Assembly (NCBI GenBank): GCA_905221615.1
Contig: CAJNDT010005423.1
Coordinates: forward strand, 459,001-523,000
DNA: 64,000 bases
DNA from: Symbiodinium sp. CCMP2592
Lineage: Eukaryota; Sar; Dinophyceae; Suessiales; Symbiodiniaceae
Direction of reading: 5' to 3'
In this document: in pieces, positions 53,038-64,000 of the stretch
How positions within the stretch are numbered: position 1 is the stretch's first letter
How the letters are laid out: each line of letters opens with the position of its first letter
Made by a program: the position numbers and the translations under genes
Notes under the pieces: model-generated
The model's database searches: none
What the model saw: only the letters and a program-made list of their open reading frames with translations
Told to the model about the DNA's origin: nothing

Positions 53038-53060
53038 CACCAGTAGCAGTAATAATAACA
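52986..53060. repeat. (TAG)n tract at the right edge of the satellite block
   Basis: About 17 TAG units and then AGC/AAT variants, immediately after the short inverted-repeat element. Confidence 0.9.
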
Positions 53061-54070
53061 CTGCGAAGCGGTTGTTCACGGTCCAGAGCTCGACCCGCAA
53101 CGTCTTTGCATTGCCTTGCGCAGCTTTGCCAAATCTGTCAAGACTGCTCGAAGGATCAAGAAATGGTCACATCAAGGGTTGCTGCCTTCACGGGTGACTA
53201 TGTACAACATTTGGATTCTCAAGCTGACGAGAGGGTCTACGATCTGCGGGACCTGTACCAGAGTTTGTCGATCTGCTGAAATCAGATTCTGGAGTTGTAG
53301 GTCACAATGTGACAAATGCGGCCCCAACCCTGTACCTGATGGCGCGCGTATCATGACAATACGGGCTTTTGGTCCAACGAGCGCAGGAGATGCATATCAT
53401 GCGTAGCGGTATCAGATGAGGTGCACAAGTGAGTAGTTTGCCGTTTGTGGTAATCGAAGGCTTGCCTGCGCAGAAGCGGCATCGACACGTTCGAGTTTGC
53501 TTTGAACGACATAGGCAGGCAGGTAGGCGGGCAGGTAAGGACCGACCCACGGCGGCTGCAGCAGTTACACGCAGTGACTCCATGCGTTTTGCGGTCTCCA
53601 ACCCAGACCCCAAAGACGGAAACCGGGCTGCAGGAAAATATTGGGAAACGCGTGAAAGATGCCAGACCCCAGCCAGGAGATTCTCGGAGCGAGGAGGGGG
53701 ATGCTGCATCACGGACGGGTAGAGAAGACACGGTGCGCAGAAACAGGTGGAATGCAGACCCCTTGATCTCGGCACGCGAATGCGGGTGTGGAATTTGCGC
53801 ACATGCCCGAAGACGACGCAAGTCCCTGACTGTGACTGAAGGTGCTGCTAGCTCTCGTCTGGAGCAATGTGGATGAGACAAGTTACCGCGAGCTGATCCA
53901 TTGGATGCCTGTCCCAGGCTGGTGTAGACACTCTGAGCGCGAACCGAGCGCAGCTCTGCATTGGATGAGGGAGAAGACATGTGCAATCTGCCCACATGCC
54001 GCATGAAGCTCACATTTTTTAAACTTGCAGTCCATCTCGGATGCTGACCTGCCTGCCCTAGAATCCGCAG
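53061..54070. other. Upstream of the antiporter exons, nothing recognised
   Basis: Short frames only. The missing N-terminal exons and promoter of the NhaA-like gene probably lie here. Confidence 0.4.
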
Positions 54071-57000
54071 GTTTCGTGCTCGGTGGTCACAACATTGACC
54101 TGCACTTCGTGGTCAACGACATCTTTATGCCCTTAAGCTGCAGGGCCGGACTGCACCCGAAACTTGGTCGCGCAATAGAAGATGAAGCATCGAGCTCGCG
54201 AGGTGTTTTTTCTTCGGGCTTGCGATCAAAGAGGTGCTCTGTCACTGCATGAGTGAAGTTGCGTGGGTCATAGCACCATCTTCTTGCAGTTCACGCTTAG
54301 CTGTCAGACAAATAAAGCCGGCAGCGATGCAGCTCGTTTGGATGGCTTGCTACCGCTCATGTATCGCGAAAAAATCGCGATTTAGAAGCCGCTCTGTGCC
54401 AAGCTTCCTCAGATTCGCCATGATTCGCTCATACTCCGTGATTGCTTCCAAAGTTCGCAGGTCACTGAAGCATTGCTGCCGGGCGGGTCTCTGTCACCGA
54501 TCTCGCGCGCATTTAATCCTCTGCTGGCGACGTGTCTCGGACTCACGTGGATGTTTTCGGGGCAGCCAATGCCTAGCGAGACTCTCCACTCCCCTTGATC
54601 GACAAGCCATGCCCTGTAGGTTCGGTGGCGTCCCTCGGCAGACACCATCTGACGCCGAAGGATCACGTGCCTGATATTTGAATCTTTGAACCAGCTCTCG
54701 CTTAAAGAAACAGTCTCAGGTTGTGGGCCCAGCTGTATTTTACCTTCTCTTTGCCGCTGTGTTCCACGCAACAGGCAGGTCAGTCGCGATCGCGGTACAT
54801 CGCGGTACTCAGCGCTCATGCAGCTGTCTTGGTGTCGAGCAACTGTGTATATACATGTGCGGAATCAGGGGCCATACATGCAGTGGCAGCTCCACAGCAA
54901 AACTCCCAAATCGCCACCGTGACCTCAATTGGTCGAAACAGAAGTCAGGATTGAGCTTAGTTTGAGGCTTCGGCGTTTCACATTCACGCTTGGAGATATT
55001 GGCAATTGGGGCATGACCACGGGGTTGATGCAAATGTGGTGCACCAGGTGTTAACAGGGTGGAAGGCGCTTTGACAAAAAATGGTGCACCAGGTGTTTTA
55101 CGGGGTGGATGGAGCCTTGATAGCTAGGTGACGTGGCGACGCAACTGCGGTGCACATCGGTGCACCTCGTGTTTTACGATGTGCAAGGCACCTTTTGCGC
55201 TCAGACGAAGTGCTGATGCCACTGCGGTGCTCGTGAGAAGGCTGAAGAGCGACAAGCTGCTACATTTCGTGGACAAGATTTCATGACCACGAAGTACATC
55301 AGCTTGTGGCTTTTCAGGATTCTCACGGTGCACCAACCTACGAGATTTTTTTGTAGAATGATTCGTATGGCTGCATAAGGCTGTTGCCGGAAGCAGGGTG
55401 GCAAGACAAGCGAAGTTGCCAACGGAGCATGCAGGTGGGCTAACGAATCCACTCAAAACAACTCTCGTGATTGCGCCATCCCCACCCCTCCCGTAGCCGC
55501 AACCCAGAGTGTCACCCCTATCCTGTGCCACGTTCGTCACAGGTGAGTTCCCTATCCCCACCCTTCACATATCCTAGAGTGTCACCCGCATCCTGTGGCC
55601 ATGTTCGTCACTCTCGTGATTGCGCCATCCCCACCCCTCCCGGACCCTACAGCGGGGGAGTTCAACTCGCTTTGACGTTTGATTTACTTAGGGCTTGCCC
55701 TGGCTCCTGTGCTTCGGCTGGCCAAGCACTCCGTGCGGGAGGGTCGCTGACAACAGAGGGGAGGATATTTTGAATCACTGTCATGTGAAGTAGGGTGAAA
55801 ATTACCGTTTTGGTGAGTGTAGATCGGGCTCCTTTTGAATATTGGTGAGTGTATTTATTGGGTTCTATTATGGGGATACTAGTAATATAAACCATACTCT
55901 ATGTGAGGTATGAGGTGTTTTTTCGGGGCAGGCAAAGAGCACGTAGCTGTGATGCCGTTTGGTGTGAAGGTGCCCTGGACCAGCCCATGTGTCTGCCGGA
56001 TGGCTATCAAATTCATGAAGCAGAGAATGGCCACAGAAGACTAGCTGGAGGAGGCCTACCGTTTGCGTTCCGGGTACCTTGAAAACTAGCAAAAGTTTCC
56101 CATAACGGGTGCTTGGGGGCCAATCACCTGACGCCATTTTACTCTCCTTGGAGGCAGTGCCATACCCGCAACTGCATATGACGCCAAATGCGGCCTGGCA
56201 GCTGTTTTCAAGGCACGACCCTCCACGACCCACGATTCGCCGGAACATAAAGTCGATGCTTGCAGTCCGGGTCCCGAAAATGGTGATGTCTGGACACATC
56301 ATCTTCATCCCTGCGCCAGGGCTGGGGAATCCCGACTGCGCCCGAAACTGAGGTTTGAAGAACATGTTGTGCATGATGCCCTCCATGTACATGCGATGGC
56401 TGCATTGTCAACACGGCATTTTTGCAGCGCTTTGCATCGGAACAGGCTGTGTCTCCAACCTCTGCACAGCAACTCAGGACTGATATCTCACTGGCTTGGA
56501 TGTTCGCGCTGCTGATCTTCGGCCCAGGTCATGCTGCCATCAACTTCCTGCAGCTCAGCCACAATGGGCTCTGATGAGCGGTGGCTGTTGGTCGCACGAA
56601 TCAGTACATACTTTGAACTGACAGAAGATCTCAAGGCTGCTTCTCGCAATACTGGATGATGCACTGGGCATGATCATCATTGCAGCAGCTCGTCTTCGCT
56701 CAGCTTTTTCATTGCGAGCTCACACGATGATGAATCTGTGACAGGCAGGGGTTCTACAGATTCTCCACGGGCTGCATGGATCATGCAAGGCCTTTTATCC
56801 CGATCCGGATGCTCCAGTGGAGCCCATTTGGCTACTTTTGGTGCTTGGTGTGCCTCAGCTTCTTCAGAGTTCGGCTGCACAGATCTGCTGATAAGGCGCT
56901 TGAAGAGGAAAGGCATGGAAAGGCTGCATGCTTGTTGCTGATTGATCTTGGTTGAGATATGACAAGCTCCTCTTTCCTCAAACATGCCTCAGTTTCCGCC

Positions 57001-60000
57001 TGAATGAAATCCTAGCTTAGTATACTTCCGCACTCTTGTGCGTGTGTACCTACGCATGAAAGCATGCAAAACAGGCACATCTGCGCACAAGGGCACATCT
57101 GTCCACCAGGACCAGGGTCAGGACCATCTTAGCATGATGATGCAGATATGGTATGCACGGATACACTCCAACAGTGGGTCCCAGATCTCAGGCCATGCTG
57201 GTAGCCTTTGTGCTGCGCAAGGCCATGGTCAGTCGATGGCAGGCGGCAAGAATGCCGGACATGCTTGTATTGTCGTTAATGGTTATCAGGCAGTCTTGTG
57301 GTCATGATCCATACAGGAGGTTTGGAAGGAAAAGGCAGTGCAGAGCCAGGAGGACCGTACACTGCAAAGACAGCACTGGTATGGCAGAATGGTCCAGATT
57401 GTCAATACAAAGGACATCTTCATTGTGGCCGCACCGAGAAAAAAGTTAAAGTCGTCCGCGTCACTCGCGCAACCCGCCCGCGCGCGCCACTCACGCTGCG
57501 GTTATAGGCAACAGGAACGAGTGGAACAGGTAAGGCACAGGGCGAACTCGTCCCGGGCACTCGCACCGCTCGCGCCACTCGAGCCACTCGAGCCACTCGC
57601 GCCGCTCGCCACTCGCTCTATAGACGAATTGAGTGGAACAGGTAAAATACATGGCGAGTGGAGCAAGTGGCACGAGTGGAACGGTCGGAGCGAGTGGAGT
57701 GAGTGGAACAGACGGATTAGCGCCCCCCCCCCCCCCACGCCGATGCTCTCGACATTTTTCAGTTTTTCAGTTTCCCAAAACAGCTTTGGGGGTCTTTCTC
57801 AACTAAGGTCGTTTTGGAACACCGGCTGAAACATATCGGGAGCTATGCAAGGGTTCTGAGCCATGTGTTCAGTTCTACATCCTCTTGGCTGCGCCCGTTT
57901 CCTGGATCGGCCTCTTCAAGGCTCATGTCCATCCAGCCCTTTCGCCTCCTGCTTGCACTTCATGATTCTCGTCGTCGGAGACTGCAAGCAATGATTCGGC
58001 AATGATGGTCACTACTTAATGTCCAGCAGCTGGGGCTCTCAAAGCGAGTGCCTCACGCTCCCGACTCAACCAATTGGAGATAGTGCTTGAGAGATGAACG
58101 AGGTTGGCCGTGCCTGGGGTTAGGACACAGGGCTGGGGTTTCACCTGCATTCTTTTCGCGTTTCTCCTGGAGAGAGGGTGGTGGCAAGCCCCTCACACGC
58201 CGCTCTGCATGCGAGGCTCGTCTTCGTTGTGCCATTCATGCCGGCGACACATGCCATTGAAGCTACCGGTCCCCACGACTTGGGCCGGATGCTGAGATGT
58301 ACGATGTACTCGTATGAGCCATTTGCTTGCCAGACTGCTTGCCGGCCGTGCTGAGTACAATTCACTTCCATACGCAAGCCGCAAGTCTCGTGCTGCTTCA
58401 AGTCTGGTCGAGAACAGCATGGAACTTCTGGCCAAAGTCGAAGTCTGTTCACTGCTGAGTAGTGCAGAGATTCTTCTGCAGTGGTCTTTGAAGTAAGGCA
58501 GGGTCTCGCAGTCCCTCACTGACAAGGATGATGTGACAGCCCCAGTTCTTGGGCCTGGATCCTGTATCCATGTACTGGTGGATGCTGGCACTCAGTGCTC
58601 TCGAGATTTGTTGACATGCTCCCGTGTTCCGTCTGCCGGGCTGCTGCCGCGCCTCCTCCTTTCCTGTATCTGACTGCAGTGCTGTAAGACGTTTCAGGAA
58701 ATCTTCCGAAAAAGATCATCTGCAGCGGGCCCAGTCAAGCGACATCTTTCTTGCTCGGGTGTAAAGTAGAGAAGGTGGTCAACCCTTCTAAAGTAGCTGC
58801 ACTGAAGTGCAGACCGCACGTGTCTGTGCAGCTGCGCCAGGTGTCTCTCGCAGTGCGAGATGCCTATGTCGTAGCCTCGAGAAGGCAAAGCACTCATCTC
58901 TAGGATAGGATGGGTCGAGTTGACGAACAGAAACGATCTTGCATAGTTTCAATTTTACGTTTCAACACAACGCTGTCTGCCAACTCTCTGCGTGTGTTCC
59001 ATGTGCATCATGTGTTCTTGCCAGTTTGAAGAACATCTTCGGCAGAGAGGCGGGCATGCTGAACCGGTCTGAAAGTGTCGCCGTCTCGAGCTTTACCGAC
59101 AGCAGTTCAATTTAGGGGATTTCGTTCTTTCCCGACTGCCTGCGACTCCCAGACTTTGAGGGAGTGAAAGTGTAGAGGAAGGAATCGGAGCAGCAGTTGC
59201 AAGGAAGCTTTTGGTCTTCATTGTGGGCGCATGTCAATGTATCATGGAAGGAGAAGGCTCCTCTACATGTTTTCGAGCACACGATGAAGGTCCCTGTCGA
59301 CTTCGGTTGCAGCCTCACCTTGTAAACGATGCTCGACTTCTGCGTTGCATCATGCTGGCAGCACCTGCCTCCCGACTCAGAAAACGCACCCCGCCTGTTT
59401 GGCTGATGCTGAGGCATGTTCTTCTTTGGCCTTGCCAACGCCGGCGTCAAGCTCCTTTGCTCTCTGGTAGCTTCGACCCACTGGGTCCCGCCATGTCCTG
59501 CCTTTCCGCAGCTCACTCAAGGCTGGGTTCCATCGGAGGTATCACTGGCTGCGTCGGGCTGTCGCGACTTGGCCAGAACGTTCGCTTGCGTTTCTCTCGC
59601 TGCCGCTTCTCTGCAGAGGCTGGTTGTTGGGAAGACCGTGGGGATTGCCGGCATGAGCGCGATCGGGCCACTCATAGGCCTTGAATGACAAAACACAGTG
59701 TCACCACGTGCTTGCACAAGCTTGAGAGCGGCACGGATCGGCGCGAGGTGCACCTTTACCCAAGGGTCTGGGCATGGTTGACCTCATTGCCACGGCAGCG
59801 ACTTGGTGGACTCATGCGGACTCTGTGTACTGTAGACCGGGCCCTACTGGGCCCTGGGCACGGTATGCAATTCGTGACTAGCATGCTCGGCTGTGATACG
59901 GAAGTGCCTGATGCGGGTGATGTCACGTCAGTCTTCGAACTCGTGCTACGCCTTGCGCAAGTACATGGAAGTACAGTCGGAGGATTTCATTATGTCGGCT

Positions 60001-60480
60001 GACGACTCCCTCAGCATATGGAGACGTCTATTGAACACGCAGAAAGGGGGGCGAAACAGCAAAGAGATGAGCGCAGCACTAGTTTGATCGGCCGAAATGC
60101 CGATGTGCAGCTTTCCGGTCCGGCAGCCTCACGAAGCCCGGACGTGGCCTTTCTAGCCTCCACTCTTGAGGTCTCTTGACGTTCTTCTCGTCATTGCCTT
60201 GTGGGAGGTTTCCTTTTGCCGGATGGTCTGAGGCACTGGGAGGGGTTGGCCTCACAGTTGCCCTCTTCGTGGCCAATGAAGCGTTTGTTGAGCCGGAGAT
60301 GCGGGGACAGGCACGAACAAGAAAACAAGCGGAAGAGTGCTTTGTTCCAGAGGCTGTGAATGGCCACTGGCTGAAGACTTCGGAAGGGAATTGTATTGGC
60401 ATGCCCTGTCCAGGCAAAGATGGGCGCAGTCTTATCCACGGGCTGCGGAGCTCTAGCGTGGCTGATCAAAATGGCCTTTG
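54071..60480 (+). CDS. NhaA-type Na+/H+ antiporter, split into at least 16 exons
   Basis: Exons, approximate ends: 54071-54134 (NIDLHFVVNDIFMPL), 54203-54233 (FFFGLAIKE), 54461-54530 (VTEALLPGGSLSP), 54720-54778 (VVGPAVFYLLFAAVF), 56480-56549 (TDISLAWMFALLIFGPGH), 56636-56684 (LLLAILDDALGMIII), 56790-56849 (FYPDPDAPVEPIWLLL), 57192-57242 (MLVAFVLRKAMVSRWQ), 57873-57943 (APVSWIGLFKAHVHPAL), 59257-59305 (APLHVFEHTMKVPVDFG), 59414-59450 (FFFGLANAGVKL), 59522-59551 (LGSIGGITG), 59619-59683 (LVVGKTVGIAGMSA), 59748-59798 (LPKGLGMVDLIATA), 60243-60310 (GVGLTVALFVANEAFVEPE), 60414-60480 (AKMGAVLS). These follow the NhaA order, including the TD and DD aspartate motifs of the ion path. NhaA is a bacterial inner-membrane antiporter, so transfer into this lineage is likely. 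Introns begin GC or GT. The N-terminus, some middle exons and the stop were not found. Confidence 0.85.
55030..55190. repeat. Degenerate repeats GGTGCACCAGGTGTTTTACGG
   Basis: Three imperfect copies start near 55036, 55083 and 55161, inside the long intron of the antiporter gene. Confidence 0.6.
55462..55655. repeat. Interleaved direct repeats in the antiporter intron
   Basis: CTCTCGTGATTGCGCCATCC plus CCACCCCTCCCG occurs at 55464 and 55612. GAGTGTCACCC followed by ATCCTGTG and GTTCGTCAC occurs near 55508 and 55575. Confidence 0.7.
57505..57737. repeat. Opposed CACTCG/CGAGTG repeats and a poly-C run
   Basis: (GCCACTCGA)-type repeats at 57557-57615 face (CGAGTGGAAC)-type repeats at 57630-57710, giving a strongly foldable region. 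GAGTGGAACAGGTAA occurs twice (57519 and 57632), and an uninterrupted C tract follows at about 57723-57736. It lies in an intron of the antiporter gene. Confidence 0.65.
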
Positions 60481-63400
60481 GAGGCCCTTGCAATGTGCAT
60501 CCCACTTGTCTTGTGCATGCCACTAGAATCTGGAGCTATATAGGCTGCTCATGGAGACTAGAGCAACATTTTGCCCTAGTGACATGTACGAGCGACAGCC
60601 AACTGCTGCAGCAGCTGAGTCACTTCTGAGGCCGCGACATGTAAATAGAAAGGGGATGCCAGGATGAAACTTTGTATAGGCACGCAAATTCATGTTGCCC
60701 GCTGCAGAGAAGAGCGTGACGGATTCCAAGCAGCAGCATAGTGGCCCCGGTCCGAAACGCCATTCAGAATCGGTTATGGGTTGCGAAAAACGCTCCCAGG
60801 CATGTAGCTGCTGGCACGGACGCACGTGTCGAGGACAGTTGCCGCTGCCGCCACGTGTCCTGGTTCTTGCAGGCATCCCCAAGCCAGCAAAGCCAGAACA
60901 GAAAGAGGAAGACCTCAAAGATCGCAGTCTGGCACTCAGGGGACAGCGAATGTGCCACCATCATCCTGCAGACTTCAGAAGATCACGGCAGGTGTTCTCG
61001 AGGAGGAAAAACCGCAAATCCACGAAGATGACGTGGGCAGCATGGCGGCACCCCTCTGATCCCCTTTGTATCCGCTGTTCGAGGCCCAAAGACATGAACG
61101 TCAGTGCCAGCTGCAGGCCCCAGGATGCCGCAGGCCCGACCCCAACATGCGCGAACAGCGCCCTGCGCAGAAACAAAGGCTTTTCTTTCACTGCGGGTCA
61201 GCTTCTCAGCCCATGAATCTTTCATGCAACAATGCAAGCAAGCTCAGTCTCACAAAGTCAACACACGGAAGGCAACTTCAAACGGCCGAGTTCCATCAGT
61301 CTCACCACCTCGGCAGATTCTCTTTGCAGCGTAGGTGAACCAAGTCTTTCAGCCTGGGATTCATGGATTGACGGAAGTCTCCCACGTCAAAGTCACGAAA
61401 TTACCGGCAGTGATTCGAATAGGATCTAATAACGCGAAGTGGAGGCTGTTCTCGCCCCATTGTGGACAGGTTTCACTGTGGACGTGTGCTCACGGATTCC
61501 CATCTCAGGGGGATGTTTTGAACATGGTTCATACATGAAGAAATGATTTGGTCCTGATTTTCAGGCATCTTCTGCAAGAGCTTGGAAGTTCGGAAGATTC
61601 TCACCGACAACTCGCAAAACAGCAATGCTCACGAGACAAGCCACTTGGACGGAGCCGTCAGCGACAGACTTCCTTTGTGCGACCAAGGTTGAAGAAATGA
61701 CAAACAAATGGCTGTTGCCGCGAGAGCTCCCACAGCTCAATTCCGAGGTTTTGACGAAACCGACGTGTGCTTGGCTTCAGCTACTAGCTCGAGCAGCTTG
61801 GCCACGCTAGACCCTACTCATCCCGACTGTGTCCGGAATGGGATCATGCATTCGATGCAATGTTAGCTTTTTGCCATGTAATGCTCCCAGGATCGATACC
61901 CGACGCCGTGGATGAGCCACCGAACAACGAGGTCTCGGGACCAGGCCCAAAGACATGTCGCGTGAGCAAACCTCCAGCTTTGTTCAAAAGATGGGAAGAA
62001 ATGGGTTTGAAGCGAAGGTTTCCTGGCTTGATGTCAAGCCAGCCGCACAAGACCATCAAAGCCCACGGCAACTTGGTTGCCAGACAGAAGGAGAAACAAG
62101 CATTGAAGTGGCTGAAGGTGTCGTACCGCTAGGCTTTTGTCAGCCTGCCACGGATTGTCACGGCATTGCTGCGAACAGTGGCTTGTGTCGAGCAGGTGCT
62201 GACAACAGTGCCCGTGGATGCTTGAAGGGCCTTGTTGAGTTCTAGAGCTTCCAGGCAACGACAGTTGGAAAGCGAGTGCCATGACAGACAATCCTGGACA
62301 AGAAATGTTGCCGGAGGTTATAGCTTGCATGCTAATGTTCTTAAAGTTTGGCATGCCCTAGTTTGCAGCTGCCAATCAAGACGACTGTTTGCAGTGAAGT
62401 TGGCGGGAGATTAGAGTTTTGCTGAGTTGTTCTTCTTGATTGGCTGCCCACTGCGGCATTCTCTTAGCCAGATGACGGCCCGGATTCGCAGATCCGCTCA
62501 GCAGTTGCTCCTTTTGGCCAACCCATTTTGCGGGCTCACTGCTCGCCGAAAGGCGATGTTCAAATTGCTCGCGTTTTCGCTACCCCAGCACTCCATCCTC
62601 CCATGCCGTCTGGCGGGCACAAGAGGTCGCACGACACGTATGAACAACGGTTTGTTGATGATGCCAGCACATGAACGAAGCATTTTTTCCAAATTGAGCG
62701 TGCGACATCTTGCAATGCTGACTGTGACAGCAGAAGCGGCCACCCACCAGAACGGTTAGAGACTGCATTCCGGAATTCAGCTTCTCCTGCTTCCGAGGAG
62801 ACGGTTCTTCCCCGCGCTGTTGGCAAGGATTGAGAACAGAACAGATTCAGCTTACCAGCTTACCACGATCTTGTGATTGCAAGGACAGCCTTCAGGAGAC
62901 CACGGTCCATCTTTTGGTCCGAAGTTCCAGGTTCGATGGTACTAGCAGCAATGCGGCAGTGGTGATGGCGACAATGTGCATCACACGTCACAGATCAGAT
63001 TTAAGCGACTGCCTCTTACCGGGCATTGCTTTCCAGAGTTATCAGAATTCCACCGCTGCTGTTCCAGACTTGAATGCGGATGCCTATTGAGGACATCCCA
63101 GCAGAGAGACGTGCATGCCTTCGTAGCCTCAGGTCTTGGACTTGACAAGGCTCCTAGTTTCTCTTGGAAAGCTCATGGCTGCCAAGGCTCGTTTCACACC
63201 AGATGGTGGAGACACGAATACTTTCAGTAAAAGACACCCGGAGTGATGTCAGCTCCAAGCCAGCTGCACATTGAAGGGACAATGACAATCGGGCACATTA
63301 CCTAATCTTTCGCATGGCCGCATGTCTTGGATCTCGTGACCTGGCGGTCACCGCCAAGGCCGCAGGCGAGGCCAGCTTTCTACAATGGCTTACTTCCGAA

Positions 63401-64000
63401 CCCTGCACCCCTATGGACATCTGTCTTGTGTTGTTCTTCCGTTTTCGGATCTTGTTTTTGCAAGAGGAGGAGAGGAAGTGGAAGATGGTGGCGCGGGAGG
63501 GGCTCAAAGAACCCTTGGAGCTCCGTGTCACTTGCTGTTAGACTCTAGCGGGATTCTGTCCCTCGGGGTGTTTGCAACTTCATGCACACTGCTACTACGA
63601 TTCCTGTTTTGGCGGCCATTGCTTTTATTGGTATCAACACCACCAGTACTCGTACTGGTGCTTCTGGTATAACGTTAGAAAGCTGAGGCACCCTAAAAGA
63701 AACCAGCACAACCCCGACCTTACAAGATTTTGCCTTCCATTCTTGTCTTGAGAAGGCCGCCCACGCAGGACCCATGTTCATTGTATACCGGGTGCACCAA
63801 AACTACTCTATTGAGAATGATTGAAAGCCCTCCTGCCAGGCCCTGTGGCTCGAGCTGGTTTGAAGATCCAGCAACAGCAGAATGTACCACAAGTTGCTTG
63901 AAAGGGGGCTGCCCTGGAGCTACTCTGCATCATGTGCTTGCAGCCTGCTTGGTGTTTCGGACACTTGGCTGCAAGTGCCATGGTAGCATGCGAATGGGTG
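60481..64000. other. No recognisable gene (3.5 kb)
   Basis: All frames were read. None carries a motif I can name, and no repeat stands out. Further small exons may be present. Confidence 0.4.

Noticed and set aside
60176-60526. Single 116-codon ORF around GVGLTVALF
   Set aside because: It reads through the intron between two NhaA exons (60311-60413); the spliced reading fits the family far better.

Overview
The window is nuclear DNA of a eukaryote and most likely of a dinoflagellate, probably Symbiodiniaceae-like. The reasons are: host genes cut into very small exons (down to 24 bases) whose introns begin with GC or GA as often as GT and end in AG before a G; TTTAGGG-type telomere-like repeats; dense degenerate retroelements; and long (TAG)n/(CTA)n tracts. 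No bacterial operon structure, rRNA or CRISPR array is visible.

Layout. 1-4.65 kb: minus-strand LINE-like element A, still open at the window edge (endonuclease, reverse transcriptase, four zinc fingers, then a second ORF). 4.7-7.4 kb: trinucleotide tracts and degenerate repeats. 8.6-13.5 kb: minus-strand LINE B, one stop codon away from an intact 1,618-residue protein that ends in a ubiquitin-specific protease (USP) domain. 15.8-16.6 kb: exons for the second polo box of a Polo-like kinase. 18.2-20.8 kb: a seven-exon roadblock/LC7 dynein light chain gene. 20.9-28.3 kb: nothing recognised. 28.3-47.5 kb: plus-strand LINE C, bracketed by (TAG)n tracts and split by a nested 8.8-kb DNA transposon (29934-38766). 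Downstream of its reverse transcriptase, zinc fingers and USP domain, LINE C carries a series of further ORFs, among them an RNA 2'-phosphotransferase (Tpt1/KptA) with its catalytic residues present. 47.5-53 kb: a (GCAGTAATTGGCAGTAGT)-type satellite with a 1.6-kb higher-order unit, flanked by short inverted-repeat elements and inverted telomere-like repeats. 54.1-60.5 kb: a bacterial-type NhaA Na+/H+ antiporter gene in at least 16 small exons. 60.5-64 kb: nothing recognised.

The strongest candidate for an undescribed system is LINE C. The pieces 28.7-29.9 kb and 38.8-47.1 kb share an 11-bp palindrome, GGAGNNNCTCC, found 23 times there in all three reading frames and in non-coding spacers, and not seen in the transposon nested between them. 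Removing the transposon and one copy of its 6-bp target duplication rejoins the LINE reading frame exactly. The nested transposon is itself unusual: three or four minus-strand genes, two pairs of 42-bp palindromes between genes, and a 17-unit CTAA array with an almost exact 10-bp period, echoed in inverted orientation near its left end.

Limits: exon borders were placed by eye from protein-family resemblance and splice signals, and no database search was run. Family names rest on motif recognition.
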